Positions 10,476-19,179 are shown, counted from the first letter of the stretch. The stretch: 64,000 nt of DNA from Streptomyces sp. F001 (GCF_004187715.1 NZ_QZWF01000002.1:868001-932000), one strand, 5' to 3'. The notes: a model not told the origin generated them from the sequence alone. Made by a program: numbers and translations.

Positions 10476-11693
10476 ATGGCGCACCACACGAACCACGACA
10501 CCGCGGCCGTCCCCCTCCACATCCGCCGTACGCACTTCGACCCGGCGGACGACCTGCGCCGTCTGACCGCCGGGCAGCCCGTCACCCGCATCGACGGCGA
10601 CCCGCAGGCCGACGGCCGCCCCGTCTGGCTGGTCACCGGCTACCACGAGGTGCGTCAGGTCCTCGGCGACCACACCCGCTTCTCCACCCGCCGCTGGTTC
10701 GGCACCCGCACCCCGGCCGGGGGCGACGACGAGTGGCGGCCGGACGAGGCGATCGGCCAGCTCATGGACTACGACCCGCCCGAACACACCCGGTTGCGCA
10801 AGATGCTCGTCGCGGAGTTCACCCATCGGCGCACCCGCCGACTGGAGCCGCGCATCGAGGCCGTCGTCGACGAACGCCTCGATGCCATGGAACGCATGGG
10901 ACCGCCCGCCGACCTGGTGCAGCACTTCGCGGACCCCGTCCCCGGACCGGTGCTGTGCGAACTCATCGGCGTGCCTCGCGACGACCGCGCCGACTTCCTG
11001 CGCCGCTGCCACGCCCACCTCGCGACCCTGGGCCGCCAGGAGCGCGCGGCCGCCGGAACCGCCTTCACCCGCTACCTCACCGCGCTCGTCGCACGCACCC
11101 GCAAGGACCCCGACGGCGGCTTCCTCGGCATGCTCGTACGGGACTACGGCGACGAGTTCACCGACAAGGAACTGCGCGGCATTTGCGTGCTGCTCATGCT
11201 CGCCGGCCTCGACAACATCTCCGGCATGATCGGCCTCGGCGCCCTGGCGCTGCTCGAACACCCCGACCAGTTGGAGCGGTTGCGCGCCGACCCGGCGGCG
11301 ACGGACCGCGCGATCGACGAACTCCTGCGCTACCTGTCCGTGCCGCACGCCCCCACCCCCCGGACCGCCCTGGAGGATGTCAGGGTCGGGAGCCGGCTCG
11401 TCCGGGCCGGGGAGACCGTCGTCTGCTCGATTCCCATGGCCAACCGGGACCCGGCGCTCACCGCCGAACCGGACCGCCTCGACCTCACACGCGAACCCGT
11501 GGCCCATGTCGCCTTCGGCCACGGCATCCACCACTGCCTGGGCGCGGCGCTCGCCCGGCTGGAGCTGCGGATCGCCTTCACGGCACTGCTCAACCGCTTC
11601 CCCCGGCTGCGCCTCGACATCCCCGCCGAGGACGTGCCCTTCCGGGTCCTGTCGACCGCGTACGGCGTACAGCGTCTGCCGGTGACCTGGTGA
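10476..11693 (+). CDS. Cytochrome P450, peptide crosslinking type (second)
   Basis: A 405-residue P450. ATG 10476 has GGAGG seven bases upstream. Heme loop FGHGIHHCLGAAL (about 11515-11553), ExxR as DELLR, YDPPEHTRLRKM in the C-helix region, and I-helix LMLAGLDNISG carrying the acidic residue but Asn in place of the usual Thr. Strongly similar in layout to its upstream neighbour, consistent with duplication and division of labour in crosslinking. Two P450s, rather than three or four, is the count reported for the type V glycopeptides complestatin and kistamicin. Its stop is followed by the IS605-type remnant that separates it from the tailoring halogenase. Confidence 0.88.
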   Translation: MAHHTNHDTAAVPLHIRRTHFDPADDLRRLTAGQPVTRIDGDPQADGRPVWLVTGYHEVRQVLGDHTRFSTRRWFGTRTPAGGDDEWRPDEAIGQLMDYDPPEHTRLRKMLVAEFTHRRTRRLEPRIEAVVDERLDAMERMGPPADLVQHFADPVPGPVLCELIGVPRDDRADFLRRCHAHLATLGRQERAAAGTAFTRYLTALVARTRKDPDGGFLGMLVRDYGDEFTDKELRGICVLLMLAGLDNISGMIGLGALALLEHPDQLERLRADPAATDRAIDELLRYLSVPHAPTPRTALEDVRVGSRLVRAGETVVCSIPMANRDPALTAEPDRLDLTREPVAHVAFGHGIHHCLGAALARLELRIAFTALLNRFPRLRLDIPAEDVPFRVLSTAYGVQRLPVTW

Positions 11694-11719
11694 CCGACCG
11701 CCTTTCCGATCGAGGACAG

Positions 11720-12430
11720 GGGTGGGACTTGACTTCCTCTCCGCGTAAAGGCGGGGGATTCCAGCGGTCGCCCGCCGGCTTCCTGCTTCACCGACGACTG
11801 CCCCGTCCGGGAGGACTCCCGTTGAGGTCTTACACCGTCTCCACAGGCAGACGCCGCCGGCCCGGCGGCCGGAATGTTGCGTGCCGCGTTCACGTCGCGG
11901 TCATGCACGGTGCCGCAGTCACAGGTCCACTTGCGAACGTCGAGCGGCAGTTTCTCGCGGACCGTCCCGCAGTTCCCGCACAGCTTCGAATCGGGGAACC
12001 AGCGGTCCAGCACGACGAGTTCGCGCCGGTACCAGGCGCACGTGTGCTCCAGCAGGGAGCGAAGTTCCGGCCACGACGCATCCCGCAGGGGATGCGACCA
12101 GCGGATGTCCAACGGCTTTGCCGGTTCCTCGGTCTTCTTCCCCTCCGTCAGCGCGGCGGACGACTCCACACAGGAGATCCGGCGCTGCTCGAAGTACCAA
12201 GCGGGGGCGCGCTCCTCCATCGCCTTGTCGCAGACGGGACGGACGCAGCCGAACGTGCGCGACAGCTCAGCTGCCTGCTCGTCCGTTCTGTCGGATTCCT
12301 TGTGAGTGAAACCTGTCGGGTGATCATCGGCAAAGGCCGCGTCGCCCTGGCGGCGATTCGTCTTCCCGTGCCGCACTCCGCGGGAGCTTCGTTTCCTCCC
12401 CCGGCTGAAGCCGGGGGCATCCACGAAGGA
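11720..12430 (-). mobile_element. IS200/IS605-type (tnpB-only) element remnant with both ends
   Basis: A short inserted element between the P450 pair and the halogenase. The end by the halogenase carries a perfect hairpin (CCCCCGGC-TGAA-GCCGGGGG, 12398-12417), typical of IS605-family ends. The other end has the related motif CTTCCTCTCCGCGTAAAGGC (from 11730), typical of the right end just past tnpB, where guide (omega) RNA sequence normally lies. The element holds a shortened tnpB on the minus strand. The halogenase RBS (GAAGGAGAG) lies directly outside the end, so the element now forms the leader of the halogenase gene. Confidence 0.75.
11780..12330 (-). pseudogene. tnpB: TnpB RNA-guided nuclease, internally deleted
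   Basis: Minus-strand remnant of an IS605 OrfB/TnpB protein. The N-terminal part (DEQAAELSRTFGCVRPVCDK, then ESSAALTEGKKTEE) runs straight into PLDIRWSH and then LRDASWPELRSLLE, which in full TnpB proteins are well over a hundred residues apart. The C-terminal zinc ribbon is intact (LCGNCG ... CDCG) and is followed by HDRDVNAARNI with the last RuvC Asp. The internal loss removes the first two RuvC acidic residues, so it cannot cut DNA. No stop is met at the normal end; the open frame runs on antisense into the P450 gene, which I do not count as coding. Confidence 0.8.
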
Positions 12431-12438
12431 GAGCCTCG

Positions 12439-14028
12439 ATGACGCACACCGCTTTGCCCGGGCACGGTGGCACCTCCGCCGTGCGCGACGTCGTGATCGT
12501 GGGCGGCGGCACGGCCGGCTGGATGACCGCCGCCTACCTGGCCGCCGCCTTCGGCGACCGGGTCGCCGTCACGCTTGTGGAGTCCGCCGACGTCGGCACC
12601 ATCGGCGTCGGCGAGGCCACCTTCAGCGACATCCGGCACTTCTTCGAGTTCCTCGGCCTCGCCGAGCGGGACTGGATGCCGGCCTGCAACGCCACGTACA
12701 AGCTCGCGGTCCGCTTCGAGAACTGGCGTGAGCCGGGCCACCACTTCTACCACCCCTTCGAACAGCTGCGGTCGGTCAAGGGCTTCCCGCTCACCGACTG
12801 GTGGCTGCGCCACCCCACGACCGACCGGTTCGACGTGGACTGCTTCGTCATGGCCTCGCTGTGCGACGCCGGACGCAGCCCGCGCCACCTCGACGGCGCC
12901 CTGCTGAAACAGGACTTCGTCGAGGCCGACGAGCTGCCGTCCACCATCGCCGAGTACCAGGGTGCCCAGTTCCCGTACGCTTACCACTTCGAGGCGCACC
13001 TGCTCGCCAAGTACCTGACGCAGTACGCCACTTCGCGGGGAGTGCGGCACATCGTCGACACCGTGGAGGACGTCGGGCTGGACGAACGCGGCTGGGTGTC
13101 GCACGTGCAGACCGCCGAGCACGGACGCCTCGAGGGCGGCCTCTTCGTCGACTGCACCGGGTTCCGGGCGCTGCTGCTGGGCAAGGCACTCGGCGAGCCG
13201 TTCGTGTCGTACCGGGACACCCTGCCCAACGACAGCGCGGTGGCCCTGCAGGTGCCCATGGACATGGACAAGGACCCGATCCGGCCGTGCACCACCGCCA
13301 CCGCCCAGGACGCCGGATGGATCTGGACGATCCCGCTGATTCGCCGGATCGGCACCGGCTACGTCTACGCCCGCGACTACCTCGAACCCGAGGAGGCCGA
13401 GCGCACCCTGCGCGAGTTCGTCGGTCCCGCCGCGGCCGACGTGCCCGCGAACCACATCAGGATGCGTATCGGACGCAGCAACCGCGCGTGGGTCAACAAC
13501 TGCGTGGCGGTGGGCCTGTCCAGCGGGTTCGTCGAGCCCCTGGAGTCGACCGGCATCTTCTTCATCCACTACGCGATCGAGCAGCTGGTCAAGTACTACC
13601 CGGCGGCCGACTGGGATGCCTCGCTGCGCGACCGGTACAACAGCTCGATGGCGAACGTCATGGACGGGGTGCGGGAGTTCCTCGTCCTGCACTACCGGGG
13701 TGCGAAGCGCGCCGACAACCAGTACTGGCGCGACACCAAGACCCGTACCGTGCCCGACGCGCTGGCCGAGCGGCTGGAGCTGTGGCGCAGCAAGGTGCCC
13801 GACGCCGACACCGTCCATCCCCGCTACCACGGCCTGCCGCCCTACTCGTACAACTGCATCCTGCTCGGCACCGGCGGCATCGAGCCCAGGCCGTCGCCCG
13901 CGCTCGACCTCGTCGACGAGAAGGACGCCCTCGCCGAGTTCCAGGCGATCCGCGACAAGGCCCGGATCCTGGTGGGGAGCCTGCCCACGCAGAACGAGTA
14001 CTTCAAGAAGATGCGAGAGGGGCTCTGA
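12439..14028 (+). CDS. FADH2-dependent halogenase, tryptophan halogenase (PrnA) type
   Basis: A 529-residue flavin halogenase. Seen: N-terminal dinucleotide fold GGGTAGWMTAAYL (about residues 19-31); the halogenase motif GWIWTIP (about 13318-13338); a lysine in NATYKLAVRFENW at the place of PrnA Lys79, which guides HOCl; and SSGFVEPLESTGIFF, matching the PrnA segment with the active-site Glu. RBS GAAGGAGAG precedes ATG 12439. It is the PrnA/tryptophan class, not the GGGPGGS class of BhaA/VhaA that chlorinates tyrosine in vancomycin-type clusters. The substrate could be Trp (free or carrier-bound) or another aromatic residue of the peptide; sequence reading does not decide. It needs FADH2, most likely from the flavin reductase nine bases downstream. 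Confidence 0.93.
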   Translation: MTHTALPGHGGTSAVRDVVIVGGGTAGWMTAAYLAAAFGDRVAVTLVESADVGTIGVGEATFSDIRHFFEFLGLAERDWMPACNATYKLAVRFENWREPGHHFYHPFEQLRSVKGFPLTDWWLRHPTTDRFDVDCFVMASLCDAGRSPRHLDGALLKQDFVEADELPSTIAEYQGAQFPYAYHFEAHLLAKYLTQYATSRGVRHIVDTVEDVGLDERGWVSHVQTAEHGRLEGGLFVDCTGFRALLLGKALGEPFVSYRDTLPNDSAVALQVPMDMDKDPIRPCTTATAQDAGWIWTIPLIRRIGTGYVYARDYLEPEEAERTLREFVGPAAADVPANHIRMRIGRSNRAWVNNCVAVGLSSGFVEPLESTGIFFIHYAIEQLVKYYPAADWDASLRDRYNSSMANVMDGVREFLVLHYRGAKRADNQYWRDTKTRTVPDALAERLELWRSKVPDADTVHPRYHGLPPYSYNCILLGTGGIEPRPSPALDLVDEKDALAEFQAIRDKARILVGSLPTQNEYFKKMREGL

Positions 14029-14037
14029 GCGGGGGAG

Positions 14038-14616
14038 ATGAACGAGCGGGAGAGGTACCTGCCGCCGGGGCGCGGCGGACCGTCGCCGGCGGGCGGCGAT
14101 TTCCGCGACATGATGGCGGCATTCCCGACCGGGGTGTCGGTGGTGACGGCCCGGTCCGGCACCGCCCGTCCCTGGGGCATGACGTGCTCCTCGCTGTGCA
14201 GCGTCAGCGTCGACCCGCCGACGCTGCTGGCCTGCCTGCGGATGGGCAGCCCGACCCTGCACGCGGTGCTCGCCGGCGGGGCGTTCGCGGTGAACCTGTT
14301 GCACGGCGAGGCCGAGTGGGTCGCCGCGCTGTTCGCCTCGGGCGCGCCCGACCGGTTCGACCGGGTGGCGTGGCGGCCGTCGGGCCTCACCCGCAGCCCG
14401 GCACTGGTCGAGGCCGCGCATGCCGTCGCCGACTGCACCGTCGAGCGCACGCACGCCGCCGGCGACCACATGATCGTGGTCGGCGCGGTGCGCGCCGTGA
14501 CGCACCTGCACCACGACAGCGCTCTGCTGTACGGCTTCCGCCGGTACGGCGAACTGCCGCGGCCGGTGCCGGCCGCGGCGGGCGACCCTGGCATCGGCGT
14601 TGACCGGGAGGAGTGA
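14038..14616 (+). CDS. Flavin reductase, partner of the halogenase
   Basis: A 192-residue protein of the flavin reductase-like (FMN-binding split barrel) family. Seen: the N-terminal MMAAFPTGVSVVTA, then GMTCSSLCSVSVDPPTLLACLR, FAVNLL, and a late HMIVVGAV, all in the family order. It uses NAD(P)H to reduce free flavin, which diffuses to the halogenase. Start ATG 14038 follows GGGGGAG. It lies nine bases after the halogenase stop, the usual two-component arrangement, and runs to within four bases of the antiporter start, so all three are probably cotranscribed. Confidence 0.9.
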   Translation: MNERERYLPPGRGGPSPAGGDFRDMMAAFPTGVSVVTARSGTARPWGMTCSSLCSVSVDPPTLLACLRMGSPTLHAVLAGGAFAVNLLHGEAEWVAALFASGAPDRFDRVAWRPSGLTRSPALVEAAHAVADCTVERTHAAGDHMIVVGAVRAVTHLHHDSALLYGFRRYGELPRPVPAAAGDPGIGVDREE

Positions 14617-14620
14617 GGGC

Positions 14621-15928
14621 GTGTCCGGTCCCGCCCTGCCGTGGGCCGCCCCCGTCCCGCCGATGGCGGCGGACTCCCTGCTGGTGTTCCTGCTGCAGGT
14701 CGGTGTGCTGCTGCTGACGGCGATCCTGCTGGGCAGGCTCGCGGCCCGCCTGGGGTTGCCCGCCATCGTGGGCGAGCTCACCGCGGGCGTGCTGCTCGGC
14801 CCCTCCCTGTTCGGCTGGCTGGCACCGTCGGCCGCGCACTGGCTGCTGCCGTCCGACCCCGCCCAGATGCATCTGCTGGACGCGGTCGGACAGGTGGCGG
14901 TGCTGCTACTGGTCGGCCTGACCGGCATCGAGATGGACCTGGCCATGATCCGCCGCAGAGGCGCCACGGCCGTCCGGGTCAGCCTGGCCGGACTGCTGGT
15001 GCCGCTCGCCCTCGGCATCGGGCTCGGTCACCCGCTGGCCCGTCTGCTGGACATCGGCTCCGCCGACCGGCAGATGTTCGCGATCTTCCTGGGCGTGGCG
15101 ATGTGCGTCAGCGCGATCCCCGTCATCGCCAAGACGCTGATGGACATGGACCTCGTCCACCGTGACGTCGGGCAGCTGACGCTGGCCGCGGGCATGGTGG
15201 ACGACGCGTTCGGCTGGCTCATGCTCTCCGTCGTCTCGGCGATGACGCTGGGCGGCCTGACCGCGGGCGACCTGCTGCACGCGGTCGGCTCCCTGCTGCT
15301 CGTCGTGTGCCTGGCGGCGCTGCTGAGAGGGCCGGTGGTGCGCCGGGCGCTGCGGCTGTGCCGCGGCTCGGACGAGCGCACGGTGGCCGTGGCCGCCGCG
15401 ATGATGCTGCTCGCGGCCGCCGGGACGCAGGCCCTCGGCCTGGAGGCGGTGCTCGGCGCCTACCTGTGCGGCATGCTCATCGGCTCCAGCGGGGAGTTCG
15501 ACCAGGTGCGCACGGCCTCCCTGCGCATGGTCGTGCTCGCCGTGCTGGCCCCGGTGTTCTTCGCGACGGCCGGCCTCAGGATCGATCTGCGGGCCCTGCG
15601 GGAACCAGCCGTGCTCCTGGCCGCTTCGGCCGTGCTCGCGGTCGCGATCGTGGGGAAGTTCGCCGGCGCCTACCTGGGCGCCCGGCTGAGCCGGCTCAGC
15701 CGCTGGGAGGCCCTGGCGCTCGGCGCCGGCATGAACGCGCGCGGGGTCATCGAGGTGATCGTGGCGATGGTCGGCCTGAGACTGGGCATCCTCGACACAC
15801 GGACGTACACGATCATCGTCCTGGTCGCGGTGGTCACCTCCGTCATGGCACCGCCGCTGCTGCGTATGGCCATGCAACGGGTCGACGCCACCGAGGAGGA
15901 GACACTCCGGCTTAACCGAACGCTGTAA
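14621..15928 (+). CDS. CPA2-type Na+/H+ (or K+/H+) antiporter
   Basis: A polytopic membrane protein of about 435 residues with roughly twelve hydrophobic segments (for example LLVFLLQVGVLLLTAILL near the N-terminus). The GELTAGVLLGPSLFG and ALGAGMNARGVIEVIVA segments are typical of the monovalent cation:proton antiporter-2 family. GTG 14621 is chosen because GGGAGGAG sits seven bases upstream; an earlier in-frame TTG at 14600 has no RBS. Genes of this family are a regular part of glycopeptide clusters (the balhimycin cluster has one), where their exact role is unclear; ion balance or export support are suggestions. It closes the biosynthetic operon. Confidence 0.88.
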   Translation: MSGPALPWAAPVPPMAADSLLVFLLQVGVLLLTAILLGRLAARLGLPAIVGELTAGVLLGPSLFGWLAPSAAHWLLPSDPAQMHLLDAVGQVAVLLLVGLTGIEMDLAMIRRRGATAVRVSLAGLLVPLALGIGLGHPLARLLDIGSADRQMFAIFLGVAMCVSAIPVIAKTLMDMDLVHRDVGQLTLAAGMVDDAFGWLMLSVVSAMTLGGLTAGDLLHAVGSLLLVVCLAALLRGPVVRRALRLCRGSDERTVAVAAAMMLLAAAGTQALGLEAVLGAYLCGMLIGSSGEFDQVRTASLRMVVLAVLAPVFFATAGLRIDLRALREPAVLLAASAVLAVAIVGKFAGAYLGARLSRLSRWEALALGAGMNARGVIEVIVAMVGLRLGILDTRTYTIIVLVAVVTSVMAPPLLRMAMQRVDATEEETLRLNRTL

Positions 15929-16033
15929 CCCGTGTGTGTGACGTGTGCGTGACCTCCAGCATGGATCTCTCAGGCTCCTTAACCTCACAACTCTCGACGT
16001 ACGGGACGTCGCAAGTCGGCTTTGGGGAGTGCT

Positions 16034-17208
16034 GTGGCCAGGCAACCGCTCATCGGGGAGCTACGGGTACAGGAGGTGGTGTTCCGTCCGGACGCATCAC
16101 CTACACGATCTTGTATCCGGTCGGGGCTGTGCACGGAATGGCGGATGGGTTTCTTCGGACCTGCGCCGGAGGGACGGATCGGACGTATGCCTACTTGCTA
16201 GGAGATCATCTTCGGTGGTTGGAGTTCGAGGGCCTCTCTCCGGAATCGGTGAGCATGCAGCACCTCGAGCGCTACATGGCCGCCGTCGGGGCGGAGTACG
16301 CCGGGCCGTACGGAAGGCCTTGGCGGGAAGGCAAGAAGCCCTACAGCCAGAGCTCACTGGACAGCGCCGCCGCATGCTTGAAGGGCTTCTACCGGTTCCA
16401 GGGGACGCAGGGAATCCATCAGGAGTTGGCGGCCATGTCCGATCGCAGCCGCCTGCCGACCAAGGCTGACCGGCGGCGGATGTTCCTCGGGCATGTCGCC
16501 CAGGAAGTCCCGGCAAATCCGCTGCGGCCAACGAGGCGGGTCCGACGCCGCCATCCGAAGATGCTCGCCGACGGGGCCCGCGAGACGCTGATCGGAGGCC
16601 TGCAGTGGGCCAGGAACCGGATGATCATGACCTGGCTGGGCGATGGCGGGTTCCGGGTCGGGGAGCTTTGCGGACTGCACCTGGTTGATCTGCACCTGCG
16701 AGAGGGTGCCGACTGCGGCGAGTGCACGTCGCCGCACGTTCACATCTGCCATCGCGAGTTCAACCCGAACCGAAGCCGCGCCAAGATCAAGGAACCGTGG
16801 GCGGTCGAGGGCGGAGTCGTCACCGGCGGGCAGATCCGCCGGGCGAGTCCGGCAATGATCCACACCTACTTCGAGTACCTGACGATGGAGTATCCGGCGT
16901 CCGCGACGCACGGGATGCTGCTCGTCCAGCTCAAGGGTCATCGGCGAGGCGAGCCGCTGTCGCCCGCAGGTGTTCGGCAGATGATGGGACGAGCTGGTCG
17001 GCGCCTGGGGTTGGGCCGCACGAACCCCCACGGGCTGCGCCACGAGTTCGCGACCGCGGTTCTGGATGCAACGAACGGCAACATGGTGATCGCTCGGGAC
17101 GCGGGCGGGTGGGCCTCGGCCAAGACCGTCGAGGAGACCTACGGCCACACCGATCTCCACAGCCCGGTCTTCATGGCAGCCCTGGACCAGGTCTGGGGCG
17201 AATCATGA
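16034..17208 (+). CDS. Tyrosine recombinase (phage-type integrase)
   Basis: A site-specific recombinase of about 390 residues. C-terminal catalytic residues are visible: Arg in GDGGFRVGELC, HGLRHEFAT (H-x-x-R) and the Tyr nucleophile in WASAKTVEETYGHTD. The N-terminal SAM-like half begins DRTYAYLLGDHLRWLEFEG. I place the start at GTG 16034 (GGGGAG five bases upstream), reading VARQPLIGELRVQEVVFRPD, after which one extra G at about 16097 leads into GITYTILYP in the next frame. A longer in-frame ORF from 15934 exists but its first 40 residues look non-coding. It follows the antiporter by about 100 bases and marks a boundary between the peptide cluster and unrelated genes. It overlaps the next gene by four bases. 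Confidence 0.88.
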
Positions 17209-17460
17209 TCGAGCTGAAGCTCCTTGAGAACGAAGACGCCAGCCGGGCCAAGCGCGACCGGCTGGAGCTGCTCAGCGCACTGATCGGGAGCCCCGCCTTC
17301 GACGACCTCTACCGAGACGACCTGATCCAGATCCCACCGCAGCACCCTGTCTACGCCTGGCAGTGCGATGTCCAGGACTGCCAGCGCACGCGACGCGCGG
17401 GCACGGAGTTGTGCTGGGAACACCACAAGGAGTGGATGTCCAGCGGTCAGGAGGTCCCAT
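17205..17460 (+). pseudogene. Second gene of the recombinase operon, truncated
   Basis: Begins at an ATGA overlap with the integrase stop (MIELKLLENEDASRAKRDRL) and stays convincingly coding for about 85 residues. It has a small Cys-rich stretch (WQCDVQDCQRTRRAG, LCWEHHKEW) of the kind seen in the second protein of Streptomyces multi-recombinase operons. Near 17455 the sequence changes to the antisense of a TPR gene, so the rest of the protein is lost. Any function without the C-terminal catalytic part is unlikely. Confidence 0.65.
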
Positions 17461-17944
17461 TCGTCGTGGGCGACGCCCAGCATGCGGCGGACGCGGTGGC
17501 GGCCAACAACAGGGCGCGCGTGGAGTACGGGGGCTCCGGCACGTCCGTGAGGAGCAGCCGCGCGCCCTCCGTGAACGTCTCCTGCGCCGCCTCCAGCTCG
17601 TCGTGGGATTCCAGGGCCTCGGCGATGATCATCCAGGGGGCCGGGTCCCGGGGCGAGGTTGTGCGGATGCCCTCGATGATCGCCCGGGCCTCGGCCTCGT
17701 GGCCGTACTCCCACAGGTTCGAGGCCTTCAGGGCTCGGACCAGGGAAGGGTTCTCCAGGGCGCCGGCGGACAGCAGGCGGTCGTAGAGCGCGGACGCGGC
17801 GGGGCGGTCGCCGGCCAGTTCCAGGTGGGCCGCGGCCCTCAGGAGCAGGGCTTCGGCGTCCTCGGGGTACAGGCCGGCGGTTCGCTCCAGGCGGGCCGCT
17901 TCGGCGTGGTGGTCGACGGTCTCGGCGGGCGTGTCGGGGCGCAT
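17455..17944 (-). pseudogene. Tetratricopeptide-repeat protein, 3' end lost
   Basis: Minus-strand gene starting MRPDTPAETVDHHAEAARL (ATG 17942-17944). The helical repeats are clear (AEALLLRAAAHLELAGDRPA, AEARAIIEGIRTTSPRDPAP). At about 17500 the frame changes; one extra G in a GG pair gives LLLGRHRVRRMLGVAHDEWD. At about 17455 coding stops being recognisable where the recombinase operon begins on the other strand, so the C-terminus has been cut off by recombination. It is a cytosolic scaffold-like protein of unknown partner. Confidence 0.7.
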
Positions 17945-18237
17945 GGGGGACACCGTACTGCCGACGGGTGTCGGAGGAGAGGCATGGGCAGGCCACCCAC
18001 ATCCCGCCCGGGTCAGCCTGCCCTGGTCAGCCTGTGGATGTGCGGTGCCGAGGGCGGCGCTCACGTATGGCCCCGGGCACTTTGAATCAGGTCGGCAGTG
18101 ACCTCGACTGGAGGGGCAGGACCCTGCTCCTGCTGCAGCCCGACCGATCACGCTCTGTACGCGCGACCACGCCTCGCATTCGCGAACTCACGATCAGCTT
18201 GTGGAATGCCCCGACTTCTCACTGATCAGCTCGGGGA

Positions 18238-18260
18238 CCACTCCTGGTGCCCAGGAGTGG
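18238..18260 (-). terminator. Hairpin terminator after the MmpS-like gene
   Basis: Perfect 10-base stem CCACTCCTGG / CCAGGAGTGG with a TGC loop, 33 bases past the stop of the minus-strand MmpS-like gene. No U-run, as is usual in Streptomyces. The stretch 17945-18237 next to it contains no gene I recognise. Confidence 0.55.
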
Positions 18261-18292
18261 GACTTTCGAAAACTCACCGTAGACGGAAAAGG

Positions 18293-18880
18293 TCAGTTGG
18301 ACGCCTCGGGTGCCGGCGCGGGCAGGGACGCGGAGCAGGTCGCCCGGCCGAACTCACCGCTGGCCGTGGCGCTTTGCACGTGCTGCCCGCGCACGGCGAC
18401 CGCGCAGCGGGCCTGGCCGCCCTGCTCGCCCAGGGTGATGCTGATGACGGGGTTCTGTCCGAGCGGCACCTCGACCGTCTTCTTCCAGGGCAGTCGGGCG
18501 CCGGAGACGGTCTCCGCCGTACCCTGCTCGCTCGCACCCTGGTAGCTGAGGTCGGCGGTCCCCTCGCCGGTCACCTCGTACGTCACCGGCGCGGTGGGGA
18601 CCTCGGGCTCGGCCTTGTCCTCGTCGCCGGTGCCGCGCACCACACCGAACAGCACGAAGCCGAGGCAGAGCACGAGGACGCCGACGGCCGCGATCAGCAC
18701 GGGGCGGTCGGAGTGGGCCTTGCGGCCACCGCCCCCGGTTACGGTCGGGGGAGTCTCGCGGTCTGCGTCGCTCCCGGCCTCGGCGCCGGCCGCCTCGGTC
18801 GACTCCGGGGCGTCCGCGCCCGACTGCGGGTGCTCGCCGGTGGACGTGGTGGGCTCCGCCTCGCGCGTCTCGCTGCTCAT
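18293..18880 (-). CDS. MmpS-like membrane-anchored protein
   Basis: About 195 residues. The first 60 are acidic and low-complexity (STGEHPQSGADAPES), followed by one membrane segment (PVLIAAVGVLVLCLGFVLFG) and an external beta-rich domain (VTYEVTGEGTADLSYQG, PWKKTVEVPLG, NPVISITLGEQGGQARCAV), the pattern of the MmpS family. Start ATG 18878-18880. In mycobacteria MmpS partners MmpL exporters; in Streptomyces such stand-alone genes are common and of unknown role. There is no MmpL gene beside it. It is divergent from the RHS gene, with about 300 bases between them for both promoters. Confidence 0.8.
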   Translation of the reverse strand: MSSETREAEPTTSTGEHPQSGADAPESTEAAGAEAGSDADRETPPTVTGGGGRKAHSDRPVLIAAVGVLVLCLGFVLFGVVRGTGDEDKAEPEVPTAPVTYEVTGEGTADLSYQGASEQGTAETVSGARLPWKKTVEVPLGQNPVISITLGEQGGQARCAVAVRGQHVQSATASGEFGRATCSASLPAPAPEASN

Positions 18881-19091
18881 CTGAACTCCCCTCGGCCGCA
18901 GGCCCGGACGGGCCCCGCCCGATCCAAGAGGCGTGGGGATACCCCTGTCAAGGGATCTTGGTCCAGTGATCAGTGTTGGCCTGATCTCATCTCGTCGCTT
19001 CACGGGAAGAACCTGTGAGGAAGAGGGAAAGTGGCAGCTCAGACGCCAACTGGTCGCATTTTTAGGTGAGTTGTGTAAATGGTCCGTGCAG

Positions 19092-19122
19092 TTGACATGG
19101 ACAGTGTGCCCTTTGCTAGGAC
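19092..19122 (+). promoter_or_regulatory. Likely sigma-70-type promoter of the RHS gene
   Basis: TTGACA at 19092-19097 and TAGGAC at 19117-19122 with a 19-base spacer, about 58 bases before ATG 19180. The -35 is a perfect consensus and the -10 is typical for Streptomyces housekeeping promoters; the spacer is slightly long. The GAAGGGAAA RBS of the gene lies about nine bases before its ATG. The local AT-richness from 18950 to 19100 also fits a regulatory region. Confidence 0.6.
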
Positions 19123-19179
19123 TCTCGGCTGCCGACTGCCGTCCGGCAGCCGGTCCTTGGTTCCTTCGAAGGGAAACCG

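Noticed and set aside
11330..11700. Extension of the TnpB frame antisense through the P450 3' end
   Set aside because: Beyond about 11780 the TnpB homology ends and the frame is a shadow of the P450.
12439..14028. Identification as a BhaA/VhaA tyrosine halogenase
   Set aside because: It has the GGGTAGW and WIWTIP motifs of the PrnA class, not GGGPGGS.
15934..16033. Integrase start at 15934
   Set aside because: The first 40 residues look non-coding; the frame +1 reading from GTG 16034 has an RBS and family-like sequence.
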